A stretch of 64,000 nucleotides of DNA from positions 248,001 to 312,000 of the forward strand of contig NZ_CP108510.1 of assembly GCF_035917275.1 (NCBI RefSeq). Reading direction: 5' to 3'. This DNA is from Streptomyces sp. NBC_01237 (lineage in GTDB: Bacteria; Actinomycetota; Actinomycetes; Streptomycetales; Streptomycetaceae). Made by a program: the position numbers and the translations under genes. Positions 34,421 to 42,027 of the stretch are shown one piece after another (the first letter of the stretch is position 1; each line of letters begins with the position of its first letter). The notes below the pieces were generated by a model. That model made no database searches, was not told the DNA's origin, and worked only from the letters and a program-made list of their open reading frames with translations.

Positions 34421-34555
34421 GAAGCCTCTCCCTCGTAGACAAAAAAAAGAATAATCCTTATTTTACAGCACAGGTGCCTGACGTCACGTTCAAGCATCTG
34501 CACATCCAGGCACCCAAGCACGGTCAGCTTCGATGATCCATGGGGAGTGCACGTG
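34421..34555. promoter_or_regulatory. Divergent promoter with ARE-like element
   Basis: AAAAAAAAGAATAATCC followed by TTATTTTAC (about 34440-34466) gives an AATAA/TTATT inverted pair in the gap between the ScbR-type receptor and afsA. Its A-run plus short palindrome resembles the element at 31889. Binding by the receptor is inferred from layout. Confidence 0.5.
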
Positions 34556-35473
34556 ATGACTTCATTCAGCGGCCACGGCTCGACCACCCTTCACCCGCAG
34601 CGGTCCACCGTAGCCAATCACCTCGTTCGCAAGACCGACCCCACCGAAGTGCTCGTCACTGCGTGGCACGGCGTCTCGGACACCGAGCACGTCGTCACCA
34701 CCGAATGGCCCTGCTCTCACCCGTTCTATACCCCGCAGCAGGAGACCCACAGCCCGCTGCTCTTCACCGAGAGCACACGGCAGGCCCTGGCGCTCCTGTC
34801 CCACACCGAGTTCGGCATCCCCCTGGACCACCGTCTGGGCTGGGAGTACATCAGCTGCTCCACCACCCCCGAGGGGCTGCGTACGGCGGGGTCCCCGGCC
34901 CAGGTAGAACTTCACATCACCCACACCTCCGTGAGCCGGCGCCGCCTCGGATGCGCCCGTCTGACCGCGGAGATCGAGGCCACCCGCGACGGGGTGCGGA
35001 TGGGCAGCGCCCAGATCAGGTACACCGCCTACCCGGAGGCGGTCTACCGCCGGCTGCGCGGGCGGTACGCCGGTGCGGCCGAGTCCTGCGCGAGAGCGCT
35101 GCCACCCGGCCGCCCGGTGTCCCCCGCCCTGGTCGGCCGCGAGTCCGACAGCGATGTGGTCCTCAGCCCGACGACCCGCGCCGATCTGTGGTTCCTGCGG
35201 GCCGACCTCACCCATTCCGTGCTGTTCGACCACCCGCACGACCACATCCCGGGCATGGTGCTCCTGGAGGCGTTCAGCCAGGCCACCACATCGCTCTGCG
35301 CACCGCGGCGGGTCCGGCCCCTGTCCTTCGACGCGGTCTTCAAGCGGTACGTGGAACTCGACCAGCCCTGCCTGATCGAGGCGGAGGCGCTCACCCGTTC
35401 CAGCATCAAACTGGTCGCCACGCAGGGCGACACGGTCACCGCCTCGGCGATGGTCACCACCGCACCCGCGTAG
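34556..35473 (+). CDS. afsA: AfsA-family butyrolactone synthase
   Basis: A 305-residue protein of the AfsA/ScbA/BarX family, which joins a beta-ketoacyl chain to dihydroxyacetone phosphate in gamma-butyrolactone signal synthesis. Two hot-dog repeats are visible: an N-terminal one around TEWPCSHPFYTP and TEFGIPLDHRLGWEY, and a C-terminal one around LFDHPHDHIPGMVLLEAFSQA, the family hallmark. Length is normal. ATG 34556 is preferred because GGGGAG lies eight bases upstream; GTG codons at 34547 and 34553 are in frame. With the SDR and two receptors it forms a complete signalling cassette next to the replication genes. Confidence 0.93.
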   Translation: MTSFSGHGSTTLHPQRSTVANHLVRKTDPTEVLVTAWHGVSDTEHVVTTEWPCSHPFYTPQQETHSPLLFTESTRQALALLSHTEFGIPLDHRLGWEYISCSTTPEGLRTAGSPAQVELHITHTSVSRRRLGCARLTAEIEATRDGVRMGSAQIRYTAYPEAVYRRLRGRYAGAAESCARALPPGRPVSPALVGRESDSDVVLSPTTRADLWFLRADLTHSVLFDHPHDHIPGMVLLEAFSQATTSLCAPRRVRPLSFDAVFKRYVELDQPCLIEAEALTRSSIKLVATQGDTVTASAMVTTAPA

Positions 35474-35882
35474 CCGGCTCCGCAGCAACCGCGCGGCACC
35501 CACGGCACCCGCACCGGCCGTTCCCCGTCCGCCGACGCACACCGTCCGAACACATTTCTCACACACATATGGGGACAGGCGTCGACAACTAAACCGAGTA
35601 CCCGTTACGTTATTTCCGTTCCGCAGCCTCACGCGGTGGGAACGGCCACCGTGGTACTCGCGCCTTGCTCGGCACATGGTCTGGCCCTTGAGTCGCTTCG
35701 GTCGCTGAGAGGAAGCGCATTGCCCCTTCACCTGGCATTTCACGGAAGTGGGTCGGGACCGCGCACCTCTCACCCCTGTCATGGAAAACCCGCCGTGAAC
35801 CGTGGGCCCGCCGAAAAGGCGCGGAGCCCACGGACCACACGATTACGGCGGACGCCTGCTCGGCCGACGGCGGGGAGAGACC
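35474..35882 (+). other. Intergenic region with a relict origin iteron
   Basis: This 409-base gap before the orphan helicase holds TTGAGTCGCTTCGGTCGCT at 35688-35706. That 19-mer is identical to the one just upstream of the prim-pol start (43152-43170, opposite strand). Here no prim-pol gene follows, so the site looks like the residue of a third replication module that lost its primase gene. No gene is supported in the gap. Confidence 0.6.
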
Positions 35883-37547
35883 GTGGCTGAGGGCATCAGA
35901 CACGAGGCGGAAACTGCCCTCTCCCGGCAGAACGCCGCCAAGGAGCCCGGACGTGAGAACCGGCTCCTCCAGATCGTGCACAGTGCCCCCGCCGATCCGG
36001 CCGCCCCGGCCGACCGTCCACGGACGGCCGGTATCCGGCAGTCGTCCACCCGCAGGACCAAGAAACGCCTCACCACTCCCCCGGACTCCGTCCGCACGGG
36101 CCTGTTCGGCCAGGCCGGGGCGCACTCGCACCCCGCGGCACCCGAACAGGCCGATACGGCAGGGCTGTTACCGGACACGCTGACGGACCGGGGCAGCGCG
36201 AAGCTCTTCGCCTCCCTGCACAGCAACCGGTTCCGCCATGTACCGGGCCTGGGCTGGTACCAGTGGTCGGGCAGTCGCTGGCAGCTCGACGAGAACGAGT
36301 GCGTGCTCTGGGCGGCCGGGGAGATGGCCGAGTCCCTGGCCCTGTCCGACCCCTCCGGGGCACACACGGCCGCGGCCCTGCGCCTCCACCGCCGACGGGC
36401 CCTGTCGACATCCGGCATCAGAGCCATGCTGGTGCAGGCGAGGTCGGCGCCGGGGATGGTGTTGAGTGCGGGGGTGCTGGACGCGGATCCGTATGTGCTG
36501 TGCACTCCCGCGGGGGTGGTGGATCTGCGGTCGGGGGTGCTGCGGGTCCCGGACCCGGACCGGGACTTCCACTCACGGTCGACGTCGATCGGACCGCGGC
36601 GGATGCCGACCCCCCGCTGGGACCGGTTCCTGACCGACACGTTCGGCGACGACGACCAGGGCGCGGAAATGATCCGCTTCCTCCACCTCCTCCTGGGCTA
36701 CTCCCTCACCGGCGACGTCGGAGCCCAGGTCATGCCGTTCCTCTTCGGCTCCGGAAAGAACGGCAAATCGGTCCTCCTCGACGTCCTCATCAAACTCCTC
36801 GGCGACTACGCCGACGCCGCACCACCCGGCTTCCTCATGGCCCGCCCCTTCGAAGGCCACCCCACCGACCTCGCCGAACTCCACGGCCGCCGCGTCATCG
36901 TCTGCTCCGAAGTCAAACCCGGCGACCGCTTCGACGAAGCCCGCGTCAAACTCCTCACCGGCGGCGACCGCATCAAAGCCCGACGCATGCGCCAGGACTT
37001 CTTCTCCTTCGCCCCCACCCACAAACTCTGGCTCCTGGGCAACCACCGCCCCGAAGTCGGCACCGGCGGCTACGCCTTCTGGCGACGCATGCGCCTCATC
37101 CCCTTCGAACGCGTCGTCTCCGACCACCGCAAAATCGACAACCTCGCCGACATCCTCGTCACCGAAGAAGGACCCGGCATCCTCAACTGGCTCATCACCG
37201 GAGCCCACCACTACCTCAACAGCCCCCGCGACCTCACCGGACCCGAAACCGTCCGCATCGCCACCACCGCCTACGCCGAAACCGAAGACCACACCGGCCG
37301 ATTCCTCAACGAATGCTGCACCCACCAACCCCACCACCGCGTCGAACAAGCCCACCTCTACAACGCCTACAAAACCTGGTGCAGGCTGGAGGACACGAGC
37401 CCCGTCTCGTCGAGGGCCTTCGCCGGCCGGGTACGCGAGTCGGTCGGCCTCGCCGATCACCGCGTGATGCTGCTGTCGAACCAGCGCAAGTACTACCCCG
37501 GCATCGGCCTTCTGACGGACAGTGAGTTCCTGCCCGAGCCGCAGTGA
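35883..37547 (+). CDS. D5/P4-type replication helicase, orphan copy
   Basis: A 554-residue plasmid/phage primase-helicase of the D5-N/P4 type. The SF3-like ATPase has Walker A GSGKNGKS near residue 290, Walker B-like RRVIVCSEV, and sensor block LWLLGNHRPE. The N-terminal ~110 residues are basic and unlike the other two copies. The middle, encoded by 36432-37381, is identical to that of the helicase at 40474-42027, while both ends differ. The GTG at 35883 follows GGGGAGAG. There is no prim-pol gene upstream, only an iteron relic, so this looks like a converted or duplicated orphan. Whether it is active cannot be told; the frame is intact. Confidence 0.85.
   Translation: MAEGIRHEAETALSRQNAAKEPGRENRLLQIVHSAPADPAAPADRPRTAGIRQSSTRRTKKRLTTPPDSVRTGLFGQAGAHSHPAAPEQADTAGLLPDTLTDRGSAKLFASLHSNRFRHVPGLGWYQWSGSRWQLDENECVLWAAGEMAESLALSDPSGAHTAAALRLHRRRALSTSGIRAMLVQARSAPGMVLSAGVLDADPYVLCTPAGVVDLRSGVLRVPDPDRDFHSRSTSIGPRRMPTPRWDRFLTDTFGDDDQGAEMIRFLHLLLGYSLTGDVGAQVMPFLFGSGKNGKSVLLDVLIKLLGDYADAAPPGFLMARPFEGHPTDLAELHGRRVIVCSEVKPGDRFDEARVKLLTGGDRIKARRMRQDFFSFAPTHKLWLLGNHRPEVGTGGYAFWRRMRLIPFERVVSDHRKIDNLADILVTEEGPGILNWLITGAHHYLNSPRDLTGPETVRIATTAYAETEDHTGRFLNECCTHQPHHRVEQAHLYNAYKTWCRLEDTSPVSSRAFAGRVRESVGLADHRVMLLSNQRKYYPGIGLLTDSEFLPEPQ
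36432..37381 (+). repeat. 950-bp inverted repeat, left copy
   Basis: This block appears identical to the reverse complement of 40628-41577 wherever I compared it, including the matching antisense reading frames. The edges are sharp: the next base differs at both ends and the flanking helicase parts are only similar. It lies wholly inside the orphan helicase gene. See the partner copy. Confidence 0.85.
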
Positions 37548-37605
37548 ACGGCGGCCCCGGGCCTCGGCGTTCGCGCCACCGGCTCCCGGCCGGCACCCCT
37601 CGCGC

Positions 37606-37658
37606 ATTATCACGGCGTGATAATTCACCGCCGGTCCGGATTATCACGCCGTGATAAT
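37606..37658. repeat. Two parS-like palindromes
   Basis: ATTATCACGGCGTGATAAT (37606-37624) and ATTATCACGCCGTGATAAT (37640-37658) are 9+1+9 perfect palindromes, differing only in the central base. They lie in the gap after the orphan helicase. Six more copies occur at 43.8 kb and in parB, so they are the probable ParB binding sites. Confidence 0.8.
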
Positions 37659-37682
37659 CGGCGGTTGGCCCCGCCCAGGCGT

Positions 37683-38084
37683 CTACTTCGGCCGGGTGAT
37701 GCCCAGTTCACGCATGGCGGTGGAGGGCGGCCCGCCCTCGGAACGCTCCGTCTTGTAGCCCTTCGTCCCCGTGGCCAGGGTCCGGGGATCGACCGACTCG
37801 GACGGCGCGCCGGTCGCGTACAGGCCCTCGGGGTCGATGTCCCGGTCGTGCGGCAGCAGCCAGAACACCCGCCGCCGGAACGTCCCCGACGAACGCGACG
37901 CCTTGGCCTCCGGTCCCAGGACCGCGTATCCGACCATGCGTCCGTCACGGTGGTAGGCGGGCCTGCCGCGCCGGGTGGGCAGCCGGTCCAGGCTCTGCCG
38001 TACGTAGTCCAGCACGGACACATCCTCCAGCCAGACCAGCTCCGCCTCGTCGCTGATCTCTTCCTCGTCGATCAGAGCACTCAC
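37683..38084 (-). CDS. Replication-module small protein, copy 1
   Basis: A 133-residue acidic-start protein I do not recognise. Two relatives occur here (40076-40477, about 88% identical; 56286-56672, more distant), each after a replication helicase. Shared blocks are IVWLE/LVWLE-D, LDYVRQ-LD, GRPAYHRDGRMVGY and RRRVF-LLPHDRD, ending in a basic tail. This copy starts at GTG 38084, and upstream of it is only a scrap of a helicase 3' end, so it is detached from its partner. It has no signal or membrane segment. A helicase-partner or regulatory role is inferred from linkage alone. Confidence 0.7.
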   Translation of the reverse strand: MSALIDEEEISDEAELVWLEDVSVLDYVRQSLDRLPTRRGRPAYHRDGRMVGYAVLGPEAKASRSSGTFRRRVFWLLPHDRDIDPEGLYATGAPSESVDPRTLATGTKGYKTERSEGGPPSTAMRELGITRPK

Positions 38085-38130
38085 TCTGCCTCCTCCTCGA
38101 CGAGCCGTCGCACAGGGTCATTCTGACACC
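38081..38130 (-). pseudogene. Relict 3' end of a replication helicase
   Basis: Bases 38085-38104 match 40478-40497, the code for the C-terminal VEEEAE of the helicase at 40474-42027, with the same stop-start overlap to the small gene. TCATTCTGACACC (38118-38130) matches 40619-40631, but about 108 bases between the two matches are missing and nothing further upstream is helicase. It is a deletion remnant of a helicase-small protein pair. Confidence 0.55.
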
Positions 38131-38265
38131 CGGCACCCGCCGGGGGCAGCCCGGCGGCACCTGCCTCACCCGGACGGGGCCGAGAGGCAGGGGCGGACGT
38201 GGCACCGGTGCCGGGGCCGGACATCGTCACGGCACCGGCACCGGCCGGTCAGATCCCCCTTCCGG

Positions 38266-39225
38266 TCACGCCGCCCACGGCGCGATCGGGTACCAGGGGA
38301 TGATCTCGCGGCGCGCGAGCATCCTGACGTCCCAGTAGAGGAAGGTGAAGACGCCCGCGACGATCAGGGTCACCGCCGTCACGGCGGCCATCCGCCCCGG
38401 CTTCGCGATCATCCAGGCTGCCAGCCGGCCACCGGCGAAGTACGCCATCAGGAAGAAGAGCACCGCGATGATCACGACGTTGCCGACCGACTGGAGCACG
38501 AAGACCGCCGCCCCGTAGAACGGGTTGCCGCTCTCGGCCGCATCGCGGAAGAGCTGCCGGAAGAGCGGATACGGGCGGCCGACGAGGAAGCCGCCGACCA
38601 GCACACCCATGAACACCGTCTGGGCGTGGGGGAAGCGACGGGCCGCCTTCGCGAACGGATCACGGACGTACCCCAGCGAGCTCAGCCCCAGGTAGAGCAT
38701 CGCCAGCCCGATGACCCCGAACGTGATCATCGACTGGAGGGAACGCCCCGACAGCACCCCCGGCGCGGCCTGCGCCTCGGAGAACTGCGGCATCGACGTG
38801 CCCACCAGGCCGACCACCGCGCCGTACACGGCGGAGACCACGGCCATTCCGAGGAAGAGCCAGCCAAGCGGCTTGAGCGCCTGGACGGCCCGGCCCGTAC
38901 GGCTGTTCATGGTGCCCAGCATCGGGGCGACCGTGCCGAACACCGCGATGTTGCACGCGGTGAACGTCCCGGCGAGACCCGAGGTGAAGGCGAAGGCCGT
39001 CCCGGCCGCCACCGAGGCGAGCGAGGACGTCTCCGGATCATGTCCGAGGATCGAACCGGCTATGTTGCCGCCCACGGTCTTGTCGACGAACTCGGCGGAC
39101 CAGATCACGGTCAGGAGGAAGCCGGCGACCGTACTGAGGATCAGCAGAAGTCCGCGCCGCCGCACCTCGTCCTCTCCCCCGAGGGCCGCACGTTCACGAA
39201 CCGGTAATTCATCGACACGTGCCAC
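38266..39225 (-). CDS. Multi-pass membrane protein
   Basis: A 319-residue protein with about seven membrane helices, such as LLLILSTVAGFLLTVIWSA, FLGMAVVSAVYGAVVGLVG, VFMGVLVGGFLVGRPYPLF and ALFFLMAYFAGG-like stretches. The segment SGLAGTFTACNIAVFGTVAPML has a Cys placed as in DsbD/CcdA-type membrane proteins, but only one Cys is seen there, so that family is only a guess. The GTG at 39225 has AAGGAG seven bases upstream. It is divergent from the AhpD-like gene at 39457, and the pair may cooperate in redox work. Substrate unknown. Confidence 0.7.
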   Translation of the reverse strand: MARVDELPVRERAALGGEDEVRRRGLLLILSTVAGFLLTVIWSAEFVDKTVGGNIAGSILGHDPETSSLASVAAGTAFAFTSGLAGTFTACNIAVFGTVAPMLGTMNSRTGRAVQALKPLGWLFLGMAVVSAVYGAVVGLVGTSMPQFSEAQAAPGVLSGRSLQSMITFGVIGLAMLYLGLSSLGYVRDPFAKAARRFPHAQTVFMGVLVGGFLVGRPYPLFRQLFRDAAESGNPFYGAAVFVLQSVGNVVIIAVLFFLMAYFAGGRLAAWMIAKPGRMAAVTAVTLIVAGVFTFLYWDVRMLARREIIPWYPIAPWAA

Positions 39226-39456
39226 AGCGGGACTCCTTGTCAGCTGTCGGACGGGTGACAGCGTAGAGAGGGCGGAAGGCCGTTCGGTTCTTCGAGGGTG
39301 CCGAATACCCGTACGCCGTCCGGAAAGAACCCGGAGCGGCGGAGGAAGAATGCCGACGGCCGGCCGAACTCCCTTCATCAACAGAGGGGTTGCGCGCAAA
39401 CGCCGTAGTCAGGAGCATGAGCGTCTCCCGCTCGTGCGACTCATGAGGATGTCTCT

Positions 39457-40047
39457 GTGCCACACATCACGATCACCAACGACCTGCCCGGCATCCGCGG
39501 TCTGATGGCCCACCGCCGGGACACCGCCGCGCCGCTCAACCACCTCGCCAACACGCTGCTGCGGGAACCGGCCTCCCTGAGCCCCGGAGAGCGCGAGCTG
39601 ATCGCGGCGTACGTCTCCCACCTGAACAGCACGCCCTTCTGCTCGGGGACGCACGGTGCGGCGGCCGCCGCCCAGCTCGACGGTGGTCAGGCCACGGTGG
39701 ATGCCGTGTTCACCGGCCCGGACAGCGCACCGGTCACGCCCCGGCTGCGGGCCCTGCTGCGGATCGCGGCCGAGGTGCAGCGGCAGGCCCGTCCGGTGTC
39801 CGACGACGCGGTGGCCGCCGCCCGCGCCGAAGGTGCCGAGGACGACGACATCCACGACACCGTGCTGATCGCCGCGGCCTTCTGCATGTACAACCGCTAC
39901 GTCAGCTGCCTGGCCACCGAACTCCCGGCCGAGGACAGCTACTACGGCGAAGCTGCCGACCGCATCGTGGGACAGGGCTACGGCACGGGCTACCCGCCGG
40001 CCGGCTCCCGGGACGCCGCTCCGGCAGCCGCGGCCCTCACCACCTGA
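39457..40047 (+). CDS. Carboxymuconolactone decarboxylase-like protein with one active-site Cys
   Basis: A 196-residue helical protein of the peroxidase-related CMD/AhpD type. The family site, normally C-x2-C-x3-H, reads STPFCSGTHG: Cys62 and His66 are present but the first Cys is Thr, so thiol-disulfide exchange as in AhpD is not expected. The remaining core (LSPGERELIAAYVSHLN before it and DDIHDTVLIAAAFCMYNRYV after) is normal. The GTG at 39457 follows GAGGA. It lies between rep-module relics and is divergent from a membrane protein. Possible roles are a peroxidase-like or decarboxylase function. Confidence 0.78.
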   Translation: MPHITITNDLPGIRGLMAHRRDTAAPLNHLANTLLREPASLSPGERELIAAYVSHLNSTPFCSGTHGAAAAAQLDGGQATVDAVFTGPDSAPVTPRLRALLRIAAEVQRQARPVSDDAVAAARAEGAEDDDIHDTVLIAAAFCMYNRYVSCLATELPAEDSYYGEAADRIVGQGYGTGYPPAGSRDAAPAAAALTT

Positions 40048-40075
40048 CCGGAGCGCACCGCCGCCCCTCCCCCGC

Positions 40076-40477
40076 TCACAGCGGAAGCGTTATGCCCAGT
40101 TCGCGCATGGCGGTGGAGGGCGGCCCGCCCTCGGAACGCTCCGTCTTGTAGCCCTTGGTACGGGCGGTCAGGGTCCCCGGGTCCACGGCTTCGGCGGGTG
40201 CCCCGGTCGCGTACAGGCCCTCGGGGTCGGTGTCCCGGTCGTGCGGCAGGAGCCAGAAGACGCGGCGGCGGAAGGTGCCGGAGGACCTCGACGACTTGGC
40301 CTGCGGGCTGAGCAGGGCGTATCCGACCATGCGTCCGTCGCGGTGGTAGGCGGGCCTGCCGCGCCGGGTGGGCAGCCGGTCCAGGCTCTGCCGTACGTAG
40401 TCCAGCACGGACACATCCTCCAGCCAGACCAGCTCCGCCTCGTCGCTGATCTCTTCCTCGTCGATCAGAGCACTCAC
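40076..40477 (-). CDS. Replication-module small protein, copy 2
   Basis: A 133-residue protein of the same unnamed family as 37683-38084 and 56286-56672. Here the arrangement is intact: its GTG start overlaps the helicase stop by four bases (GTGA), so it is translationally coupled to the helicase. Conserved features are DEAELVWLEDVSVLDYVRQSL, the basic patch RRGRPAYHRDGRMVGY and FRRRVFWLLPHDRD. No known domain is recognised. The linkage in all three copies suggests a protein that works with the primase-helicase at the origin, for example in loading or copy control; that is inference. Confidence 0.75.
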   Translation of the reverse strand: MSALIDEEEISDEAELVWLEDVSVLDYVRQSLDRLPTRRGRPAYHRDGRMVGYALLSPQAKSSRSSGTFRRRVFWLLPHDRDTDPEGLYATGAPAEAVDPGTLTARTKGYKTERSEGGPPSTAMRELGITLPL

Positions 40478-42027
40478 TCTGCCTCCTCCTCGACGAGCAG
40501 ACCCACGCCCGGGTAGTACTTGCGCTGGTTCGACAGGATCATCTCCTTCGGCGACGAGAGCCCTGCCAGCTCTCGCACCCGAGCGGCGAACGCCCGGGAG
40601 GAGACAGCGGAAACGCCTTCATTCTGACACCAGGTTTTGTAGGCGTTGTAGAGGTGGGCTTGTTCGACGCGGTGGTGGGGTTGGTGGGTGCAGCATTCGT
40701 TGAGGAATCGGCCGGTGTGGTCTTCGGTTTCGGCGTAGGCGGTGGTGGCGATGCGGACGGTTTCGGGTCCGGTGAGGTCGCGGGGGCTGTTGAGGTAGTG
40801 GTGGGCTCCGGTGATGAGCCAGTTGAGGATGCCGGGTCCTTCTTCGGTGACGAGGATGTCGGCGAGGTTGTCGATTTTGCGGTGGTCGGAGACGACGCGT
40901 TCGAAGGGGATGAGGCGCATGCGTCGCCAGAAGGCGTAGCCGCCGGTGCCGACTTCGGGGCGGTGGTTGCCCAGGAGCCAGAGTTTGTGGGTGGGGGCGA
41001 AGGAGAAGAAGTCCTGGCGCATGCGTCGGGCTTTGATGCGGTCGCCGCCGGTGAGGAGTTTGACGCGGGCTTCGTCGAAGCGGTCGCCGGGTTTGACTTC
41101 GGAGCAGACGATGACGCGGCGGCCGTGGAGTTCGGCGAGGTCGGTGGGGTGGCCTTCGAAGGGGCGGGCCATGAGGAAGCCGGGTGGTGCGGCGTCGGCG
41201 TAGTCGCCGAGGAGTTTGATGAGGACGTCGAGGAGGACCGATTTGCCGTTCTTTCCGGAGCCGAAGAGGAACGGCATGACCTGGGCTCCGACGTCGCCGG
41301 TGAGGGAGTAGCCCAGGAGGAGGTGGAGGAAGCGGATCATTTCCGCGCCCTGGTCGTCGTCGCCGAACGTGTCGGTCAGGAACCGGTCCCAGCGGGGGGT
41401 CGGCATCCGCCGCGGTCCGATCGACGTCGACCGTGAGTGGAAGTCCCGGTCCGGGTCCGGGACCCGCAGCACCCCCGACCGCAGATCCACCACCCCCGCG
41501 GGAGTGCACAGCACATACGGATCCGCGTCCAGCACCCCCGCACTCAACACCATCCCCGGCGCCGACCTCGCCTGCACGAGGAGTGCGTTCATCCCCGACG
41601 TGCTCAGGGCGCGGCGGCGGTGCTTGCGCAGGGCGGCGTCGGAATGGATGCCCCGGGGGTCGGTGGTGGCGATGCTCTCCGCCATCTCCCCCGCGGCCCA
41701 CAGCACGGTGTCGTCGTCGTCGCTCTGCCAGCGGGTGTTGTCCCAGCGGTACCAGCCCAGGCCCGTGACATGCCGGTAGTCGTGCGCGTAGAGCTTCACG
41801 AAGAGCTTCGCGTTTCCCCGGTCCGTCAGGGTGTCCGGCATCAGTCCGGCGGCCGAGACCTGTTCGGGGAGGAGGGACGTCCCGGACTGCGCGGGTACGG
41901 GTACGGTCCCCGGCCCTGCGGACGCGCCCGGGGACATGGTCGCGCGGGCCGTCGTCTGGGCGATGATCTGCGCGGCCACGGCCTGGGCGTCGAAGTCGAA
42001 CAGCGAACCGTCACCGGTCGATGTCAT
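40474..42027 (-). CDS. D5/P4-type replication helicase
   Basis: A 517-residue SF3-like replicative helicase. The N-terminal part has the DRGNAKLF motif and a D5-N-like region (LVQARSAPGM). Walker A is GSGKNGKS, followed by RRVIVCSEV and LWLLGNHRPE. The C-terminal region NQRKYYPGVGLL is a winged-helix-like tail. It overlaps the prim-pol stop and the small-protein start by four bases each, so three genes form one coupled operon reading away from the iteron region. The 950-bp centre is identical to the orphan helicase at 35883-37547. This is very likely the active helicase of origin 1. Confidence 0.9.
   Translation of the reverse strand: MTSTGDGSLFDFDAQAVAAQIIAQTTARATMSPGASAGPGTVPVPAQSGTSLLPEQVSAAGLMPDTLTDRGNAKLFVKLYAHDYRHVTGLGWYRWDNTRWQSDDDDTVLWAAGEMAESIATTDPRGIHSDAALRKHRRRALSTSGMNALLVQARSAPGMVLSAGVLDADPYVLCTPAGVVDLRSGVLRVPDPDRDFHSRSTSIGPRRMPTPRWDRFLTDTFGDDDQGAEMIRFLHLLLGYSLTGDVGAQVMPFLFGSGKNGKSVLLDVLIKLLGDYADAAPPGFLMARPFEGHPTDLAELHGRRVIVCSEVKPGDRFDEARVKLLTGGDRIKARRMRQDFFSFAPTHKLWLLGNHRPEVGTGGYAFWRRMRLIPFERVVSDHRKIDNLADILVTEEGPGILNWLITGAHHYLNSPRDLTGPETVRIATTAYAETEDHTGRFLNECCTHQPHHRVEQAHLYNAYKTWCQNEGVSAVSSRAFAARVRELAGLSSPKEMILSNQRKYYPGVGLLVEEEAE
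40628..41577 (-). repeat. 950-bp inverted repeat, right copy
   Basis: Partner of 36432-37381 in opposite orientation. The 3.2-kb interval between the copies contains two parS-like sites, a small protein gene, a membrane protein gene and an AhpD-like gene. Recombination between the copies would invert it. The abrupt edges inside both genes fit recent gene conversion. Confidence 0.85.

Noticed and set aside
40654..41436. Long acidic open frame (260 codons) on the plus strand opposite the helicase, repeated opposite the orphan copy
   Set aside because: It is the antisense reading of the 950-bp repeat, kept open by codon bias; it has no ribosome-binding site or domain.
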